NCBI GenBank assembly: GCA_021613535.1
Contig: CP075495.1
Coordinates: forward strand, 620,001-684,000
Length of the DNA stretch: 64,000 bases
DNA from: Adineta vaga
Lineage: Eukaryota > Rotifera
Direction: 5' to 3'
The first letter of the stretch is position 1, and each line of letters begins with the position of its first letter. Shown here in pieces: positions 11,222 through 23,750 of this stretch. Under the pieces are notes generated by a model. It saw only the letters and a program-made list of their open reading frames with translations. It searched no databases and had not been told where the DNA came from. A program made the position numbers and the translations under genes.

Positions 11222-12390
11222 AATGAACTTTGCATTTCAAAGGAAAAGATTTGATAAAAAACGATTTTTGTTGATTTGATTTTGATTTTAAAAAAGAAAA
11301 AAGATTTTTTTCGAAATAAAATTGAGAAAATCTTTTAGTTTTTTGGAAAGACTTAGAATGGAAAAAAATGCAAAAGTTGATTTGTTTCGCTGAAATTGTT
11401 TTGTCAAAGAATTTTTCTTGTCGTGAAAAATGATTTTTGATTAAATTGAAATGAAATTTGTCGAAAGAAATATTTTGATTTGATAAAAATGTTCGTTGAA
11501 TCAAAGATTTTGTGTTTTTGATAATTCTATTTCTTTGAAAATAAAAAAAAGAATTTGTTTTGGTCAAATATCGATTTAAAATGATTAAAAATTAATTTGG
11601 ATTCGAAGGATTTTCGAAGAAAATTATTTGTAAATGTTGTTTGAAGAAATATTTCTAAAAAACGATTCTTTTTGCGAATGTTTTGACAAATTCGATGTGA
11701 TTTCTTAAAACTTCAACAAATTTTACGAGTGAAAACGAAGAAAAAAAAAGTTGAAATCGGATGGAAAAGTTATTTAAATTTTGTTGAATTTGAGTTTATT
11801 TTGATTGATGAAATGATCGAAGATATTCAAATTAATATTTTAATCTAAAGATGAAGAAAGTGAAAATGGTTTTCATTGTTATAACGATGAAAGTTTCATC
11901 GACTTTAATGAAAAGAATCGAAAGATTTTCATTAAAATATTTTAATTTGATGCAAAAGAAAAGTTTTTAATTATTTGATTTGTTTCTCATTTGAAGAACA
12001 AAGAATTTCTTTTTTTTTTCACAAATTTCTTTGAAATGATCAATAAAATAGAAAAAAGAAATTTAAGTTTTTTGATCTCATATAAAAACATTTCTTTTGT
12101 CTTTTGTTTTTTGTTTTTAACATTATTATTGATTATGATCAATTTAGAGAAAAAAGAAAAGAAAATAGTTTTGTCTAGTTGAATTTTTTGTTTAATTAAC
12201 TTAATTTGTTGATGATCGTGTTAATGGAGAGAAAATATCATTTTCATAATGAAAAATATAAAAGAATATTCAACGAGTTAAAAATTAAGAGAGAAAAACA
12301 AGGAACGGATGACGAAAAAATAGAAAAAGTATCCACAGAAATGGAAACGAGGAAAGGCATTTACGAATGTAACTAGAAAAAATTAATCTT
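11222..12390 (+). repeat. 3' flank of gene A duplicated behind gene B
   Basis: Sequence after the gene A stop is nearly identical to that after the gene B stop (20703-21480) for about 600 nt. It then matches again at about 12236-12390 versus 21305-21480 after a roughly 400-nt segment present only here (about 11835-12235). With the NHL exons the A/B direct repeat starts close to the acceptor (about 10300 and 19781). No gene is seen in the flank. The copy behind gene C (30711 on) shares only about the first 120 nt. Confidence 0.75.
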
Positions 12391-12460
12391 TCACTCGAAA
12401 TCTTACTGCACGATTTACATTGTTAAAGTTTCAGTTGAGTTTTCAATCTGGAATCTATTA

Positions 12461-12514
12461 GGGTGTGGGTGCGGATGAAGAAGGCCACAACATGCATATC
12501 CACACCCACACCCT
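12461..12514. repeat. Telomere-like hairpin element 1
   Basis: Left arm GGGTGTGGGTG is followed by CGGATGAAGAAG, and the right arm is ATCCACACCCACACCCTC, an inverted repeat of telomere-like units. It is one of six similar elements (others near 52820, 58114, 60529, 61317 and 62188). The G-rich arm could also form a quadruplex. Confidence 0.7.
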
Positions 12515-12531
12515 CGTTTTCTAGTCGGCAT

Positions 12532-13684
12532 CATCATTCTGAAATCGACAAATCAAGAGTACAATGGAAGTGGAAATCAAACACAAATCCATAGTCGACA
12601 GAAGAACCTGATGAGTGGGAAAGCTTTTCGGACATCGAAAATATAATCATTGAAGAGGCGTTGGTGACCAAAAACGTTGTAGTCATACTCGACGATTGCC
12701 ATATTAACTTCAACAGCAACATTAAGATTAGCAATAGTAATATCAATAGACAACGTCCTATGAAAAGAGCCATAGATGGTGAACAAAGCAACCAAAAACT
12801 GAGACAAGGTCGGTTCATGTAAATTCCAATCATACTTAAAGCCTCATTTCACAAACAACATGCACTAACAAGAAATTGAGAATTCACTACAACTGCATCA
12901 GAACAACTCAACATAGCACACAAATTTTTCAAGTAAAGTTTATCAAAAATAGTTCAGTGCGCAGCTGACGGTCTAGTTGTCAAGGGTTAGTCATAAGGGA
13001 TGGAAGCATGCAGCAAATAGGAGAATGTTGTGCGCATCTATACACAATGGAAAGTTTTCTCTATCATAAACTCAATAGTATAATGCGACTAGTGGCTGAC
13101 GAAAAACATTACAGTGTATGGTTACACAAGATTGAAACATTTGAACCGTTTGCACTACTCTTAAACAACCATATAGATGAGTCAAAATCTGACAAATCAA
13201 AAATAGTTTATCGAGACGCGTACTTAACTGATGAAATGATCCAAAACTATTACACTGCCATTCGACGACCAAAAGATCTTAATGAAGACGATGATATGAC
13301 TCCATCATTTCCGGCTTTTACATCATGTTCGCGAAATCGAGCCAAAGCGGAAGAGTACGAAAATGTTCTCTTTATCATCGAACTAATATTCAACAGATCC
13401 GTTGATGTATCTCAATTTTCTGATTATCCTGATGAAGAAGAAGAAATTATCAAACCAGGCGTACTTTTTGTCATCGAAAACATTGAATACGATTCCGAGT
13501 GCGGCAAACATCTCATTGATCTGAGCATTATATAGCATTACGCGTTAGAGATTTCGTAAAATCTTATATTATACATTCTAAAGTTATTTTCTATATAAAC
13601 AAAGGAGAAATTTCGCTATCCCAAAGTGAATTGCTCGATGCATACGAGAAACATCTAGAGGGCGTGAATATTTATGAAGATTAA
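12532..13684 (+). pseudogene. WWE-ART gene, decayed
   Basis: The plus strand reads VQWKWKSNTNP, an in-frame TAG at about 12591, then EWESFSDIENIIIEEAL and later INRQRPMKRAI, which is the layout of a WWE domain (two Trp, an IE...A core and a basic C-terminal end); WWE domains bind ADP-ribose units. Its frame ends at 12823 beside a possible donor (ATG/gtaaat). A second open stretch (13008-13535, 175 aa) is an ART domain: IVYRDAY, FTSCS, then SDYPDEEEEIIKPGVLF with E-x-E, so R-S-E elements are present. A further 50-codon open segment (13535-13684, ALRVRDFVKSYIIH...) follows in another frame. WWE plus ART is a plausible single gene broken by the stop and a frame change. The ART exon alone might still be expressed. 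Confidence 0.6.
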
Positions 13685-16600
13685 CAAAAGACACCCTTAG
13701 GAATATCCATCTATACTGTACAAAATAAGCGCATAATATGGAATCTTTAAGGGGTTTATGGTAGTGCAACGGATCATATATCCTTGTTAACCATTTTCGA
13801 ATTGATCAAAAATAACTCGTCAAATACCAATTGAAGATGATGATACATTTGATGATTATTTCAAAGAGATACGATAAAACAAAAATCTTTGAATAATTCT
13901 CATTGATTTATTCAAATTTTCACAAATATAAATATCGAAAAAGAAAGTTAATAGATTTTTCATTGTTATAATAATTAAGATTTTATTTATTTCAATGGAA
14001 TTTTATTCATAAAATATGAATCATGTTGATTAATTTTATCATAATGTTTCATAGATTTAATGCTCTCTGTAGGTAGTCCTTATTATTATTATTAGTTTTT
14101 ATATGTAATCGGACTCTTTCGTCTTATATTCTTATTATAAACTGTGTGGTATCCGTAACTTCTTTTGTTGAACATACTAACGAATCATGTAGTCACTATG
14201 GATAATTCATGTGAAATGAATCATTTACGATAATTTAGTCGTTAGTGATTTGTTCACGGTTATTCTATTCTATGAATGATATTACTGACATTTGAATATA
14301 ATATCTTGTAGATATGTTCTGTCAAACAATGTAACGATTCACAACCATAACGGTGATGATTAATTTAGACAAAAGAATAAATGAAAATATTATTGATGAA
14401 TGAATTTGAAGAATTTATTAAAAGAGTCTTACGAATTGAAATTTAAATAAGAAATAAACACAATTATTGTTAGAAGAAATCAATTCGAGGATTTTCATCG
14501 TCGATCATTTTATTTATGAAATTGTTCGATTTTATTAAATTATTTGAAAAGAAATATGATTTTTGTTTTTAAGAAAATATTTCTATGAAGAAAAAAAATC
14601 AAAATCAAATCATTGTATTTGTTATTCTTCTATTATTGAGATCTTGAATTCTTTAAGTTTTTTTTATTATTCTTATAATAAATCTTTTTTAAATATTTCA
14701 ATAAAATATAAATTCAATTTTAAATATTTTATAATCGAAAAAATATTATTGTTTTTCTTCTTACAAATTCAGATACTTTTTATTCAATCGAATAGTTTGA
14801 ACATCATGATATCTATTTTGTTAAATAACACTTTGCTTCTTGTTAATTCTTCTTTTTGAATTCATCATAATTTGATTTAAGGATGAGATTAAACGTATCA
14901 ATATGAATTAAAAAAGAAATAACAGACTTTAATTTTGTCAAATCCCCATGGATTGTTTAGAATTTCGAAACAAAAATAAATATAAAAATCAGTGAAGTAA
15001 TGATCGATTCTTTCAAATTTATTCTTCATTAGAATAAAAGTACAAAGAAATCAAAGATTAGTTTTAGAATAATATTATCATTTAAGAAAAACAATTGAAA
15101 TAATACTCCGTAACGCGTGTCTGTCTTTCAATTTTCATCACTATACTAAATTTGTGTATTTATCAGCTTAGATATTCACACAGTCAAAATAAACAGATAA
15201 AAGCTTTTCTATAACTGAATTCTAATGATTAACTAAATAGGATTGAGATATTATTTCATACAGAAGAAAAATTTATAATCTCTTCATATTTTTCAACTCT
15301 CATTCATAGATTTGAAAAGTCATTTGTAAGAAGATTCAAGGAACAGTTGAATTAGTAAGAGTTCTATTTATATAGTAACAGAAAAAGGATATTTTTGAAT
15401 TCAACGAATCATAAAATAATATTGTTTAAAATTGTCAAATTCTGAAAGTGTTAATTAGATACTTTTAGGATTTAATTCTATTGAGAATATAGTGTGAAAA
15501 ACTCAAAAATTGCCTTATTTTATTTACAGAATTGAAAATATTTGAGAACGCGAAGTGTTTGTTGTATGTAACAAAAAACAAAGTTTTTTTTCTTCTAAAC
15601 TTTGATAAGAAAGTGATGTTCCATTGTAATGACTTTTACATGTGCATATTTTTCTCTATCAGAACATCGGACAAAAATTAGTTATTGATTTCTTTCATTT
15701 TATACGAACTTCAAAGACAATTAGTTGGTAGATTTTATAAAATACATATTGTTCTATATCGATTGTATCTGTGTAGATGATTTCTTATTTTTCTGAAAAT
15801 ATTTTGGTGTTTTTTTAACGACTACACATGTATTGGGAGTCTCTCTCAAAGTCCAACAACCCGCTGTTCTGTTTTGATCGAAACTTGAAGGTAATTATTC
15901 TTGTTTTGAATCAAATCTTCGTCTATTCTTTTTTTCTTCGAATAGAGATAAGAAAGTAGTTATAAAGAAAGAGAATTTTTTCATTTATCTTTTATTTATG
16001 TTGGAAAAAAAACAAAGAAGTTTATCAAAGTAAGATGCACATTTATTCTATGTAAAATTCTAATCGAACTTTTTTCTTTTACATTTAAATATCTGAAAAG
16101 AAAAATGAAGATTTTATTCTAAAACAATTCGAAATTTTATCTCATTGAACAAAACCGTTTCGTTTGTTAAAAAAATCAAACTTGATGAACATCTTTTCAT
16201 GATTATAAATAAATCTAAAAACGTTTGTGTCAATTAAAATTACAACTAAGATTTTTCTCTCAAAGAAAATGTATCAAAAACAGAAAAATAATGTCCACAC
16301 AGTTCTATAAAAGATTAATAGATCGAAGTGAAGTTTATGTAGACAAATCTTCTATAGAATATGAGTAAATAAGGTGAATAGAAATCCATCCATTTCCACA
16401 TTATTTTTGGTACTAATATACAGAAATGGTCGAGATATTAGACAATTGTAGAACTGTTTCGAAAATATCAAATAGATCTTTATCAATCTTGAAGAACTGA
16501 ATGGGATTTTATCCATTTCTAAGTTCCTTAAATGCGCGAATTTAATCTTAGTCTTTTCTAAACATAAGAATCTGATTGATAAAGTTCGTTGGTATTATTA

Positions 16601-17620
16601 GCTGATACAACAATGAAGTGCATAAAGATAACAACGCACCTTTACTCTTTTTCCATCTTTTGTGTTGATATTCATCAATGATCACTAAATTTCGATATTA
16701 AAACTTGTCACATTGAAAAACGAAAATTTATATCAAAAGGATATTATCGAAAGTTTCTTATTCATTATCATGATAGGAATTGGCAAAGATACATTGAGTA
16801 AAGATAACAGAAGAAGGTCACTGTATGTTCTAACAACTAAGTGAAATTTCACGTATGTCGAAACTAAATGTAATTCGGTTGGTGTAATGAACAGGGTTGC
16901 CAAGAGTTCTATAGCAATTACGCATGTCAAACGAAAGTGGAGAATGACTCATTAGAAGTAAGGAAAATCGAGAAAGAACTAGATATAGGTTCATGCATGT
17001 CAATCAATCAATTTTAGACACAAGGACTAAAGATCGTTAGTATTAATATAGAAATATTTAATTCGAAAGACTCTCTTAGTCTACGAAGTATATAGATAAG
17101 AAAGGCTGTCAAAAAGAAGAAAGAACTTCTTAAAAAAACTACGACGTGACGATAAAAAAAACTGAAAGAAGATTAAGATCTTCAATGAGAACAAGGCCAT
17201 AATGATATCTTTTCTTTTTACATCAAATATGTTCTGTCAAATTATCTCGATCAGCATCAAATACACGTTCGCTTATTAAGTGATAAGTGATTCTTTTATT
17301 TCAATTATTATCATTTCAAATCAATTCTGATATTATATCAAAATATTAGTTTTATACGATAATTTAATTTTAACATTTTTAGAACAATGAATTATTCATT
17401 CAAAAACAAAATATTGATCAAAACTACGAAAATCAAAGAGAAAATTAGTTGTAGAGATTCTTTTATTAGAAATGTTTACTTTAATAAAAAAAACATCGAT
17501 GTGAACAGAAGAGATCGAGATAAATAATGACCATTGATACTCTCATATGTATAAACAACAACGAGAAACCAAATCTTTATCTTTTTTATATTTTTTTAGA
17601 TAAAAATTTCATTTCTTCGT
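13685..17620. other. Gene-poor AT-rich region
   Basis: About 3.9 kb without a gene I can support. ORFs present are short, lysine/phenylalanine-rich and look like chance. No inverted repeats, RNA genes or known element fragments were noticed. Confidence 0.5.
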
Positions 17621-20600
17621 ATGGCAACTTCTCAAAAGATCATTTCTTTATCTTATTCACGACGTAAAATAGCACTTATCATTGGTATTGGTGATTATAT
17701 TATGGGAAAACAATTACCAAATGCAATAAATGATGCAAAAGATATGTCAAAAGAATTGAAAAAGATTGGATTTATTATTCATAATGATGGTGAAGCAAAA
17801 TTAAATTTAACATATAAAGAAATGAGAAGAACTCTTACAGATTTTGAATGTTCAATTGAGAAAGGAGATATGGTTTTATTTTATTTTGCTGGACATGGAA
17901 CACAATGGGAAGTAAGAAAGATTTATTTATTGAGAATTTTCTTTTCTTTTATTTTAATTTTAATTTAGGATCAAAATTATCTTATTCCAATAAATAATTT
18001 TAAAGAAGAAAATGAAACAAAAGTTGAATTAAGTGGTTCTGATTTAAAAAAATATTCAATTAATGCACAAAATCTTTTAAATAATATTGATGATCGAGAA
18101 CCATTTCTTATTATGTTTTTCTTAGATTGTTGGCGAACATATCATTTACGTCATATGGAATTACAAAGAAATACAAGAGAATATTCAAATAATAATTCAT
18201 TACATGGACTTCAATCAATGCCTATTAAAGTTGGATCATTAATTGCATTTGCTTGTGCACCAGGAACAACAGCAGATGAGGGAAATAATCAAGAAAAAAA
18301 TGGTTTATTTACTAAATATCTTCTTCAACATATTTCAAAACCAAATGAAGATATTCTTGAGATACTTCGAGATGTTACACGTGATGTGATTAATGAATCA
18401 AACAAAAAACAAATTCCACATGTTACTTCTGTTTTGACACATCGAAATATTTATCTCAATGAAATAAAACAAGGTATAAAAATAAATTTCTTTTATTAAT
18501 TTTATTGTTCTGAAAATAAAACAAAATTAAAATCATTTCTTCTTTTAGATTCATTTGAATCATCAATAAAACAATTATCGATTTCAACTATGAATAAATC
18601 AACAATAAAACAAAAGCAAAGTAAATTTATTTTATTTTTAATATTAACTAAAATTATTCTTTCGATATTAAAAGAAAAATAATTTATTTGTATCGAAATC
18701 AAATGTTAAAAGTTAAACAAAGAAATATTTATAAGAATATTAAACAATTTCACTAATCCTTTTTAAATCATAAATTCAATCTTTTGAAATTATTTAATTC
18801 ATATGAACTAATTAATTAGATGTTTTTCTCCTTGATCTTTCTATTAATCACGTTTTTTCGATACAAATAGATAAAAAATAGTTAAGTATCTGTGTATTTC
18901 TTTGTTAATTGTGATTTAGACTGACTGATTTTCAATTTATATTATTGAGATATAATGAATTATTATTTATCTTTTGTTCGTTCTTGATAGTTGAAGGCGA
19001 AGTTAGGAGTAATTAGAAATCGACAAATAATTTAACATTTGTTTGGAAACATTTCGATGAAGAAATAACTTCTTAGATCAACTTCAGTCAAGATTAAACA
19101 GATCTTCTCGATAAACATTGTTATTTATTTATTTTAAAATAGAAATTCAATTTCTAAGATATTTTATTTTGATTTACAAATCAAAAGATTTTTCTTTTCA
19201 AATTAATTTCAATTTAAAACAAATTTCTTTCTTTTACGTTTAAAAATTAAAAAGAAAAGAAAAGAAAAGAAAAGAAAAGAAAAGAAAGATTACTTTATTT
19301 TATAATTCAATCAAAGTTCATTTTCTTCAATTTTATTTTAATTACAAAAATTAAAATTAATCTTCGAAGAAAATAATTCATTAATCAAATAAATTATATT
19401 TATTAATAAATAATTTGATCAAATTATCAATTCAACAAAAAAGTAAATTCGTTTCTTTTCTCTTCGATTCTTTGATAATTATTCGATCAAATCAAATCTT
19501 TTTATTTATTTTAAAAAATAAATCAAAACAAAAACTTTTCTTTATTTATCAATTTAAAATTCATTTTTTTCTCTTTCGTTTTTTCAACAAACAAAATCAA
19601 TTTTACGAATTTATTTCGTTTTTTTAATTAACTTAAATAAAATTCCATTCGAAAAGAAAATATTTATTTTCATCTCGTTATTTGAAATTTCATCAAATTA
19701 TTAATGATTTTATTCAAATGAAACTTTTTTCAAAAGAAACGAAACTCAAAATATAAAAACATCGATCAAAACAAATCGTTTTTCTTTTCTTTTCTTTGTT
19801 TAGAAACGAAATTTCAACAAAATGGAACAATTGTTGCGGGAGGAAATGGAGATGGAAATCAATTAAATCAACTCTATTGTCCTCAAGGAATCTTTGTTGA
19901 TGAAAACAAAAACATTTTCATTGCTGATTGTGACAATCATCGTATTTTTGGGTGGAAATGTGATGAAAAACAAGGACAAATCATTGCAGGTGGAAATGGA
20001 GAAGGAGAGAGAATAGATCAATTGAATTGTCCATCAGATGTGATTGTTGATCAACAAAATCATTCAATCATCATTGCTGATCGAGGGAACAGACGAGTGA
20101 TGCGATGGTCAAGAGATCAAAAACAACAAATTCTCATTCAAAATGTCGATTGTTGGGGTTTAACAATGGATCAACATGGATTTATTTATGTTTCTGATTG
20201 GAAGAAGAATGAAGTGAGAAAATGGAAGTTAGAAAAGATTAATGAAAACAAAGAAGGAACATTAGTGGCAGGTGGAAATGGAAAAGGAAATCAAAGAAAT
20301 CAATTCAACTTTCCTATGTTCATCTTTGTTGATAAAGATCAATCTCTTTATGCTTCAGATGAAAAGAATCATCGTGTGATGAAATGGAGAAAAGATGCGA
20401 AGGAAGGAATTGTTGTGGCTGGAGGAAATGATGAAGGAAACAATCTCAATCAATTGAATGGTCCTCGAGGATTGTTTGTTGATGAATGGAATCAAATCTA
20501 TGTGGCAGATTGGGGGAATAATCGAATAATGCGATGGTGTGAAGGAGATGAAGAAGGGGAGATTGTTGTTGGTGGAAATGGTAAAGGAAGTGAATCAAAT

Positions 20601-20702
20601 CAATTGAATTGTCCTTATGGTTTATCATTTGATTCTGAAGGAAATCTTTATGTTTCAGATTGTGTCAATAATCGAATCGTTCGATTTGATAAAATTCATT
20701 GA
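17621..20702 (+). CDS. Gene B: caspase-like-NHL fusion, catalytic Cys lost
   Basis: Four exons: 17621-17911, 17969-18473, 18549-18620 and 19804-20702; 588 aa, all GT-AG. Exons 1-2 are a C14-type caspase-like domain: KIALIIGIGDY start, YFAGHGTQ holding the catalytic His, and then FFLDCWRTYH where a D-x-C-R motif is expected. The paralogue F has DCCR here. The TGT-to-TGG change removes the catalytic Cys, so protease activity is predicted to be absent. Exon 3 is a 72-nt Ser/Lys-rich linker, and exon 4 is the NHL cassette entered in phase 1. Variable residues include QLYCPQG and ADCDNHR (blade 1), LNCPSD and ADRGNRR (2), SDWKKNE (3), FNFPMF and SDEKNHR (4), LNGPRG and ADWGNNR (5), LNCPYG and SDCVNNR (6). 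Likely cytosolic. It could be a decoy or scaffold. Confidence 0.85.
19249..19287. repeat. AAAAG microsatellite
   Basis: Short tandem array of AAAAG-type units inside the last intron of gene B. It lies upstream of the segment shared with gene A. Confidence 0.85.
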
Positions 20703-21480
20703 AATGAACTTTGCATTTCAAACGAAAAGATTTGATAAAAAACGATTTTTGTTGATTTGATTTTGATTTTAAAAAAGAAAAAACATTTTTTTCGAAATAA
20801 AATTGAGAAAATCTTTTAGTTTTTTGTAAAGAAGTCGATGAAAAAAATGCAAAAGTTGATTTGTTTCGCTGAAATTGTTTTGTCAAAGAATTTTTCTTGT
20901 CGTTAAAACCGATTTTTAATAAAATTGAAATGAAATTTGTCGAAAGAAATATTTTGATTTGATAAAAATGTTCGTTGAATCAAAGATTTTGTGTTTTTGA
21001 TAATTTTGTTTCTTTGAAAATAAAAAAAAGAATTTGTTTTGATCAAATATCGATTTAAAATGATTAAATATTAATTTGGATTCGAAGGATTTTCGAAGAA
21101 AATTATTTGTAAATGTTGTTTGAAGAAATATTTCTAAAAAACGATTCTTTTTGCGAATGTTTTGACAAATTCGATGTGATTTCTTAAGATTTCGACAAAT
21201 TTTACGAGTGAAAACGAAGAAAAAAAAAAGTTGAAATCGGATGAAAAAGTTATTTGAATTTTGTTGAATTTGAGTTTATTTTGATTGATGAAATGATCGA
21301 AGATATTATTTTCAAAATGAAAAATATAAAAGAATATTTAACAAATTAAGAATTTAACAGAGAAAAACAACGAACGAATGACGAAAGAACAGAAAAAATA
21401 TTCACAGAAATGAAAACGAAGAAAGTCAAATGATTGTAGAGTTGATCGATGAAACGCGTCATTTACGAAAGTAACTGTAA
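20703..21480 (+). repeat. 3' flank of gene B, copy of gene A flank
   Basis: Near-identical to 11222-12390 with a deletion of about 400 nt relative to it. Together with the NHL exon this marks a duplicated cassette whose upstream effector differs (caspase-like here, ART in gene A). Confidence 0.75.
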
Positions 21481-22490
21481 AACAAAAATATTTTTATTGA
21501 CTGTGAATCATTCAAATATCAATATTTTTGATCGAAATAATATTAATTCATCATTTACTTTTTATATAAATTAAAAATCGATCAACATAAAAGATTTCAC
21601 AAAATTGTTCTATTAGAAAGTTTTCATCAAAGAATTATTCTTAGAAATGAAATTATCAAAACTAAATCTAAAATTAATTCAAATGTTCTTCTCAATTTTC
21701 CAACAAGAAACTTATCCGTTGATGAATACGAAACTATTTGAATTAAAATAAAATATGACATTGTACTGAAGAACTAAATGTATCGTTATGAAATTCAATC
21801 GATATTTAATAAAAATACATAAAATAAGTTATGTTATTCATCTAATTAAATATAATTAATCCAACGAAGGAAAATTAATCGAAATAGTAATCGTTAACAT
21901 TAGAATATACATGAAACAAATGAACATTTTCTTCAATTATAGAAATTCACATAAAAATGTTCAAATACAAAATATAATAAAATACAAAAGAGAAAATAAA
22001 TACATTGAAATTAACGATAAATATAATTCTAAATTGACTATTAAACATAACAATGAAAGTATTATGAAATATACATCGAGAGTTGCAATTCTTATTATAA
22101 AACCAATCAAAGGTTCAATTATTCGATAATTTAGAAAACAATGATCATCTATTATATCCATAAGCCATAAATTTTGAGATTATTTATCTCTTTTACAAAA
22201 CAAACTCGGATAACACGATGCACAAATATACATAAAATCATCGATCGAAGAATCAATGAAATTAAACATTTCGAACGAATTTTTCTGAAATGATATTTTC
22301 ATCAATAAAATACGAAACTATTCAAATATAAATATGTTATTTCCACATTGACTTCCTCCTCATAAAAAAGTATTTACTAATTTTTCATTTTCAAAAGTAA
22401 TACAAAGAAAATGAATAATGCATTTCTTTAGATCCAGAAAAGAAAAAGATGTTTTGTTGAACTTACTTTTACTCTTCTCATTATTATTTA
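21481..22490. other. Intergenic, nothing recognised
   Basis: AT-rich; the ORFs on both strands around 21911-22161 overlap each other and have no family resemblance. Confidence 0.5.
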
Positions 22491-22697
22491 TTATGATTTC
22501 GGATTTTTTGTTACACATCGATATTCTATTAAAGGTTTAAGAATTGTATGATGAATTATTTCAAAGATATTTTTGTTATTTTCATTCTGTTGTGATTGGA
22601 ATAATTCTTTATTTAGTTTTTTTTTCATTTCATCAACTAATGGAAATAACACAAAGAAAAAATTATCAAATGATTCAACATTAAATGTTGTTATCAT
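22491..22697 (-). CDS. Small hypothetical protein
   Basis: A 68-aa frame from ATG (22697) to TAA with local bdelloid-like codon use: hydrophobic N-terminal third (FDNFFFVLFPLVDEMKK) and hydrophilic remainder (NENNKNIFEIIHHTIL). No domain recognised, no clear splice partners. It may be a genuine small gene, a stray exon, or chance. It lies 300 nt from fragments of the multi-pass family but does not resemble them. Confidence 0.3.
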   Translation of the reverse strand: MITTFNVESFDNFFFVLFPLVDEMKKKLNKELFQSQQNENNKNIFEIIHHTILKPLIEYRCVTKNPKS

Positions 22698-22984
22698 TGT
22701 TTCAATTTATATTCCAACTTTTATTTTTACTGTAAATATTTTCTCTTGAAATTATCGAATCATTATGGTTCTTTCTTTTTGAGTAAATGGCCGCTATAAT
22801 ATTAGCATATATATTGGCACGAGCAATTCATATGGATAAGTATTCGATTATTCAGACTATTTAATAATTTCATGCAAAATAAAAGAATCTTCTTCTTCGA
22901 AATCTTATTAAATACTCGTTTATATTGTATCAGAAATCTATGATGAATTTATAATTCTATCAAAATATATCAAATGTTAGGAAC

Positions 22985-23345
22985 TTCTTCCATTGTTTAG
23001 TTTTTACTGAAAGTTTTTTCCTTTCTCGAAGAATGAAAATTGCAAGAAAGAATCCCTCTATCAATCTTGATTTATTAAATAAAAAAAAAGTTTTTAATGA
23101 AAACGTCCTAAATATTGACGTAGATCTCTTGAAGATGCTTCACAATTAATTGAACTAATAAAATCATCTTCAAAATAAAATTGAACATCTGCTTGTATAA
23201 TTATAATAACTAAACTTCGAACAAAAATAAATGTAATTATTGAACAAACAAAACTCATCGAAAAGATTGTTTTAGATAGAATTCTTCGCCATGGTTTCTT
23301 TCTTTACGTGTTCGAGAGATATAGAATTTTATCAGAACAATAAGA
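22985..23345 (-). pseudogene. Scrambled relic of the multi-pass membrane family
   Basis: Pieces of the two intact genes to the right recur here. About 22990-23050 resembles the loop region (compare 24495-24560). About 23105-23160 resembles the C-terminal SREATSRDP region (gatctcttgaagatgcttcac). About 23275-23315 resembles RRILSKVIFY (gaattcttcgccatgg). The intervening membrane segments are largely missing, so it is a third, internally deleted copy in minus orientation. Confidence 0.6.
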
Positions 23346-23750
23346 GCAATTAATAGTGATCTCATTTTTTAATTTTTAATGAAAAATCCATCCGATTGAG
23401 AAGAATTGTGAATGGATTATACTTACAATACTCATACTTATTTTCTATCTAATTCAAAAATCGTGATGTTCAGATGTGGCTGGAACAAGAAAAATATAGC
23501 TGATCTATTAGTGAATTGGTCATGAAGAAGAAGAAGAAGTTTTTTGAAAAGTTATTAATTGTATTTCCGATACAACGAATCATTAGGAATAATAATTATT
23601 TCGAGAAATCGAATAGATTGTTATCATTGTTCTCTATCGAATATTTTCATCGTGAGAGAATGTGAAAATGTATCATTGAAAGAAAACGTTAACCGTAACA
23701 TATCTTATCGTCCGATAAAAAAAAGAAACTTCATAGTACTTTTCTTTGAT

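Noticed and set aside
10965-11567. Long minus-strand ORF opposite the gene A NHL exon, and similar antisense ORFs at the other five copies
   Set aside because: Antisense shadows of the repeated NHL coding sequence; Phe/Gln/His-rich composition and no homology expected.
14563-14859. 98-aa ORF rich in Phe/Ile/Lys/Ser
   Set aside because: Composition expected from random AT-rich DNA; no splice context or recognisable domain.
19249-19287. AAAAG array as a possible regulatory or CRISPR-like repeat
   Set aside because: A simple microsatellite without spacers.
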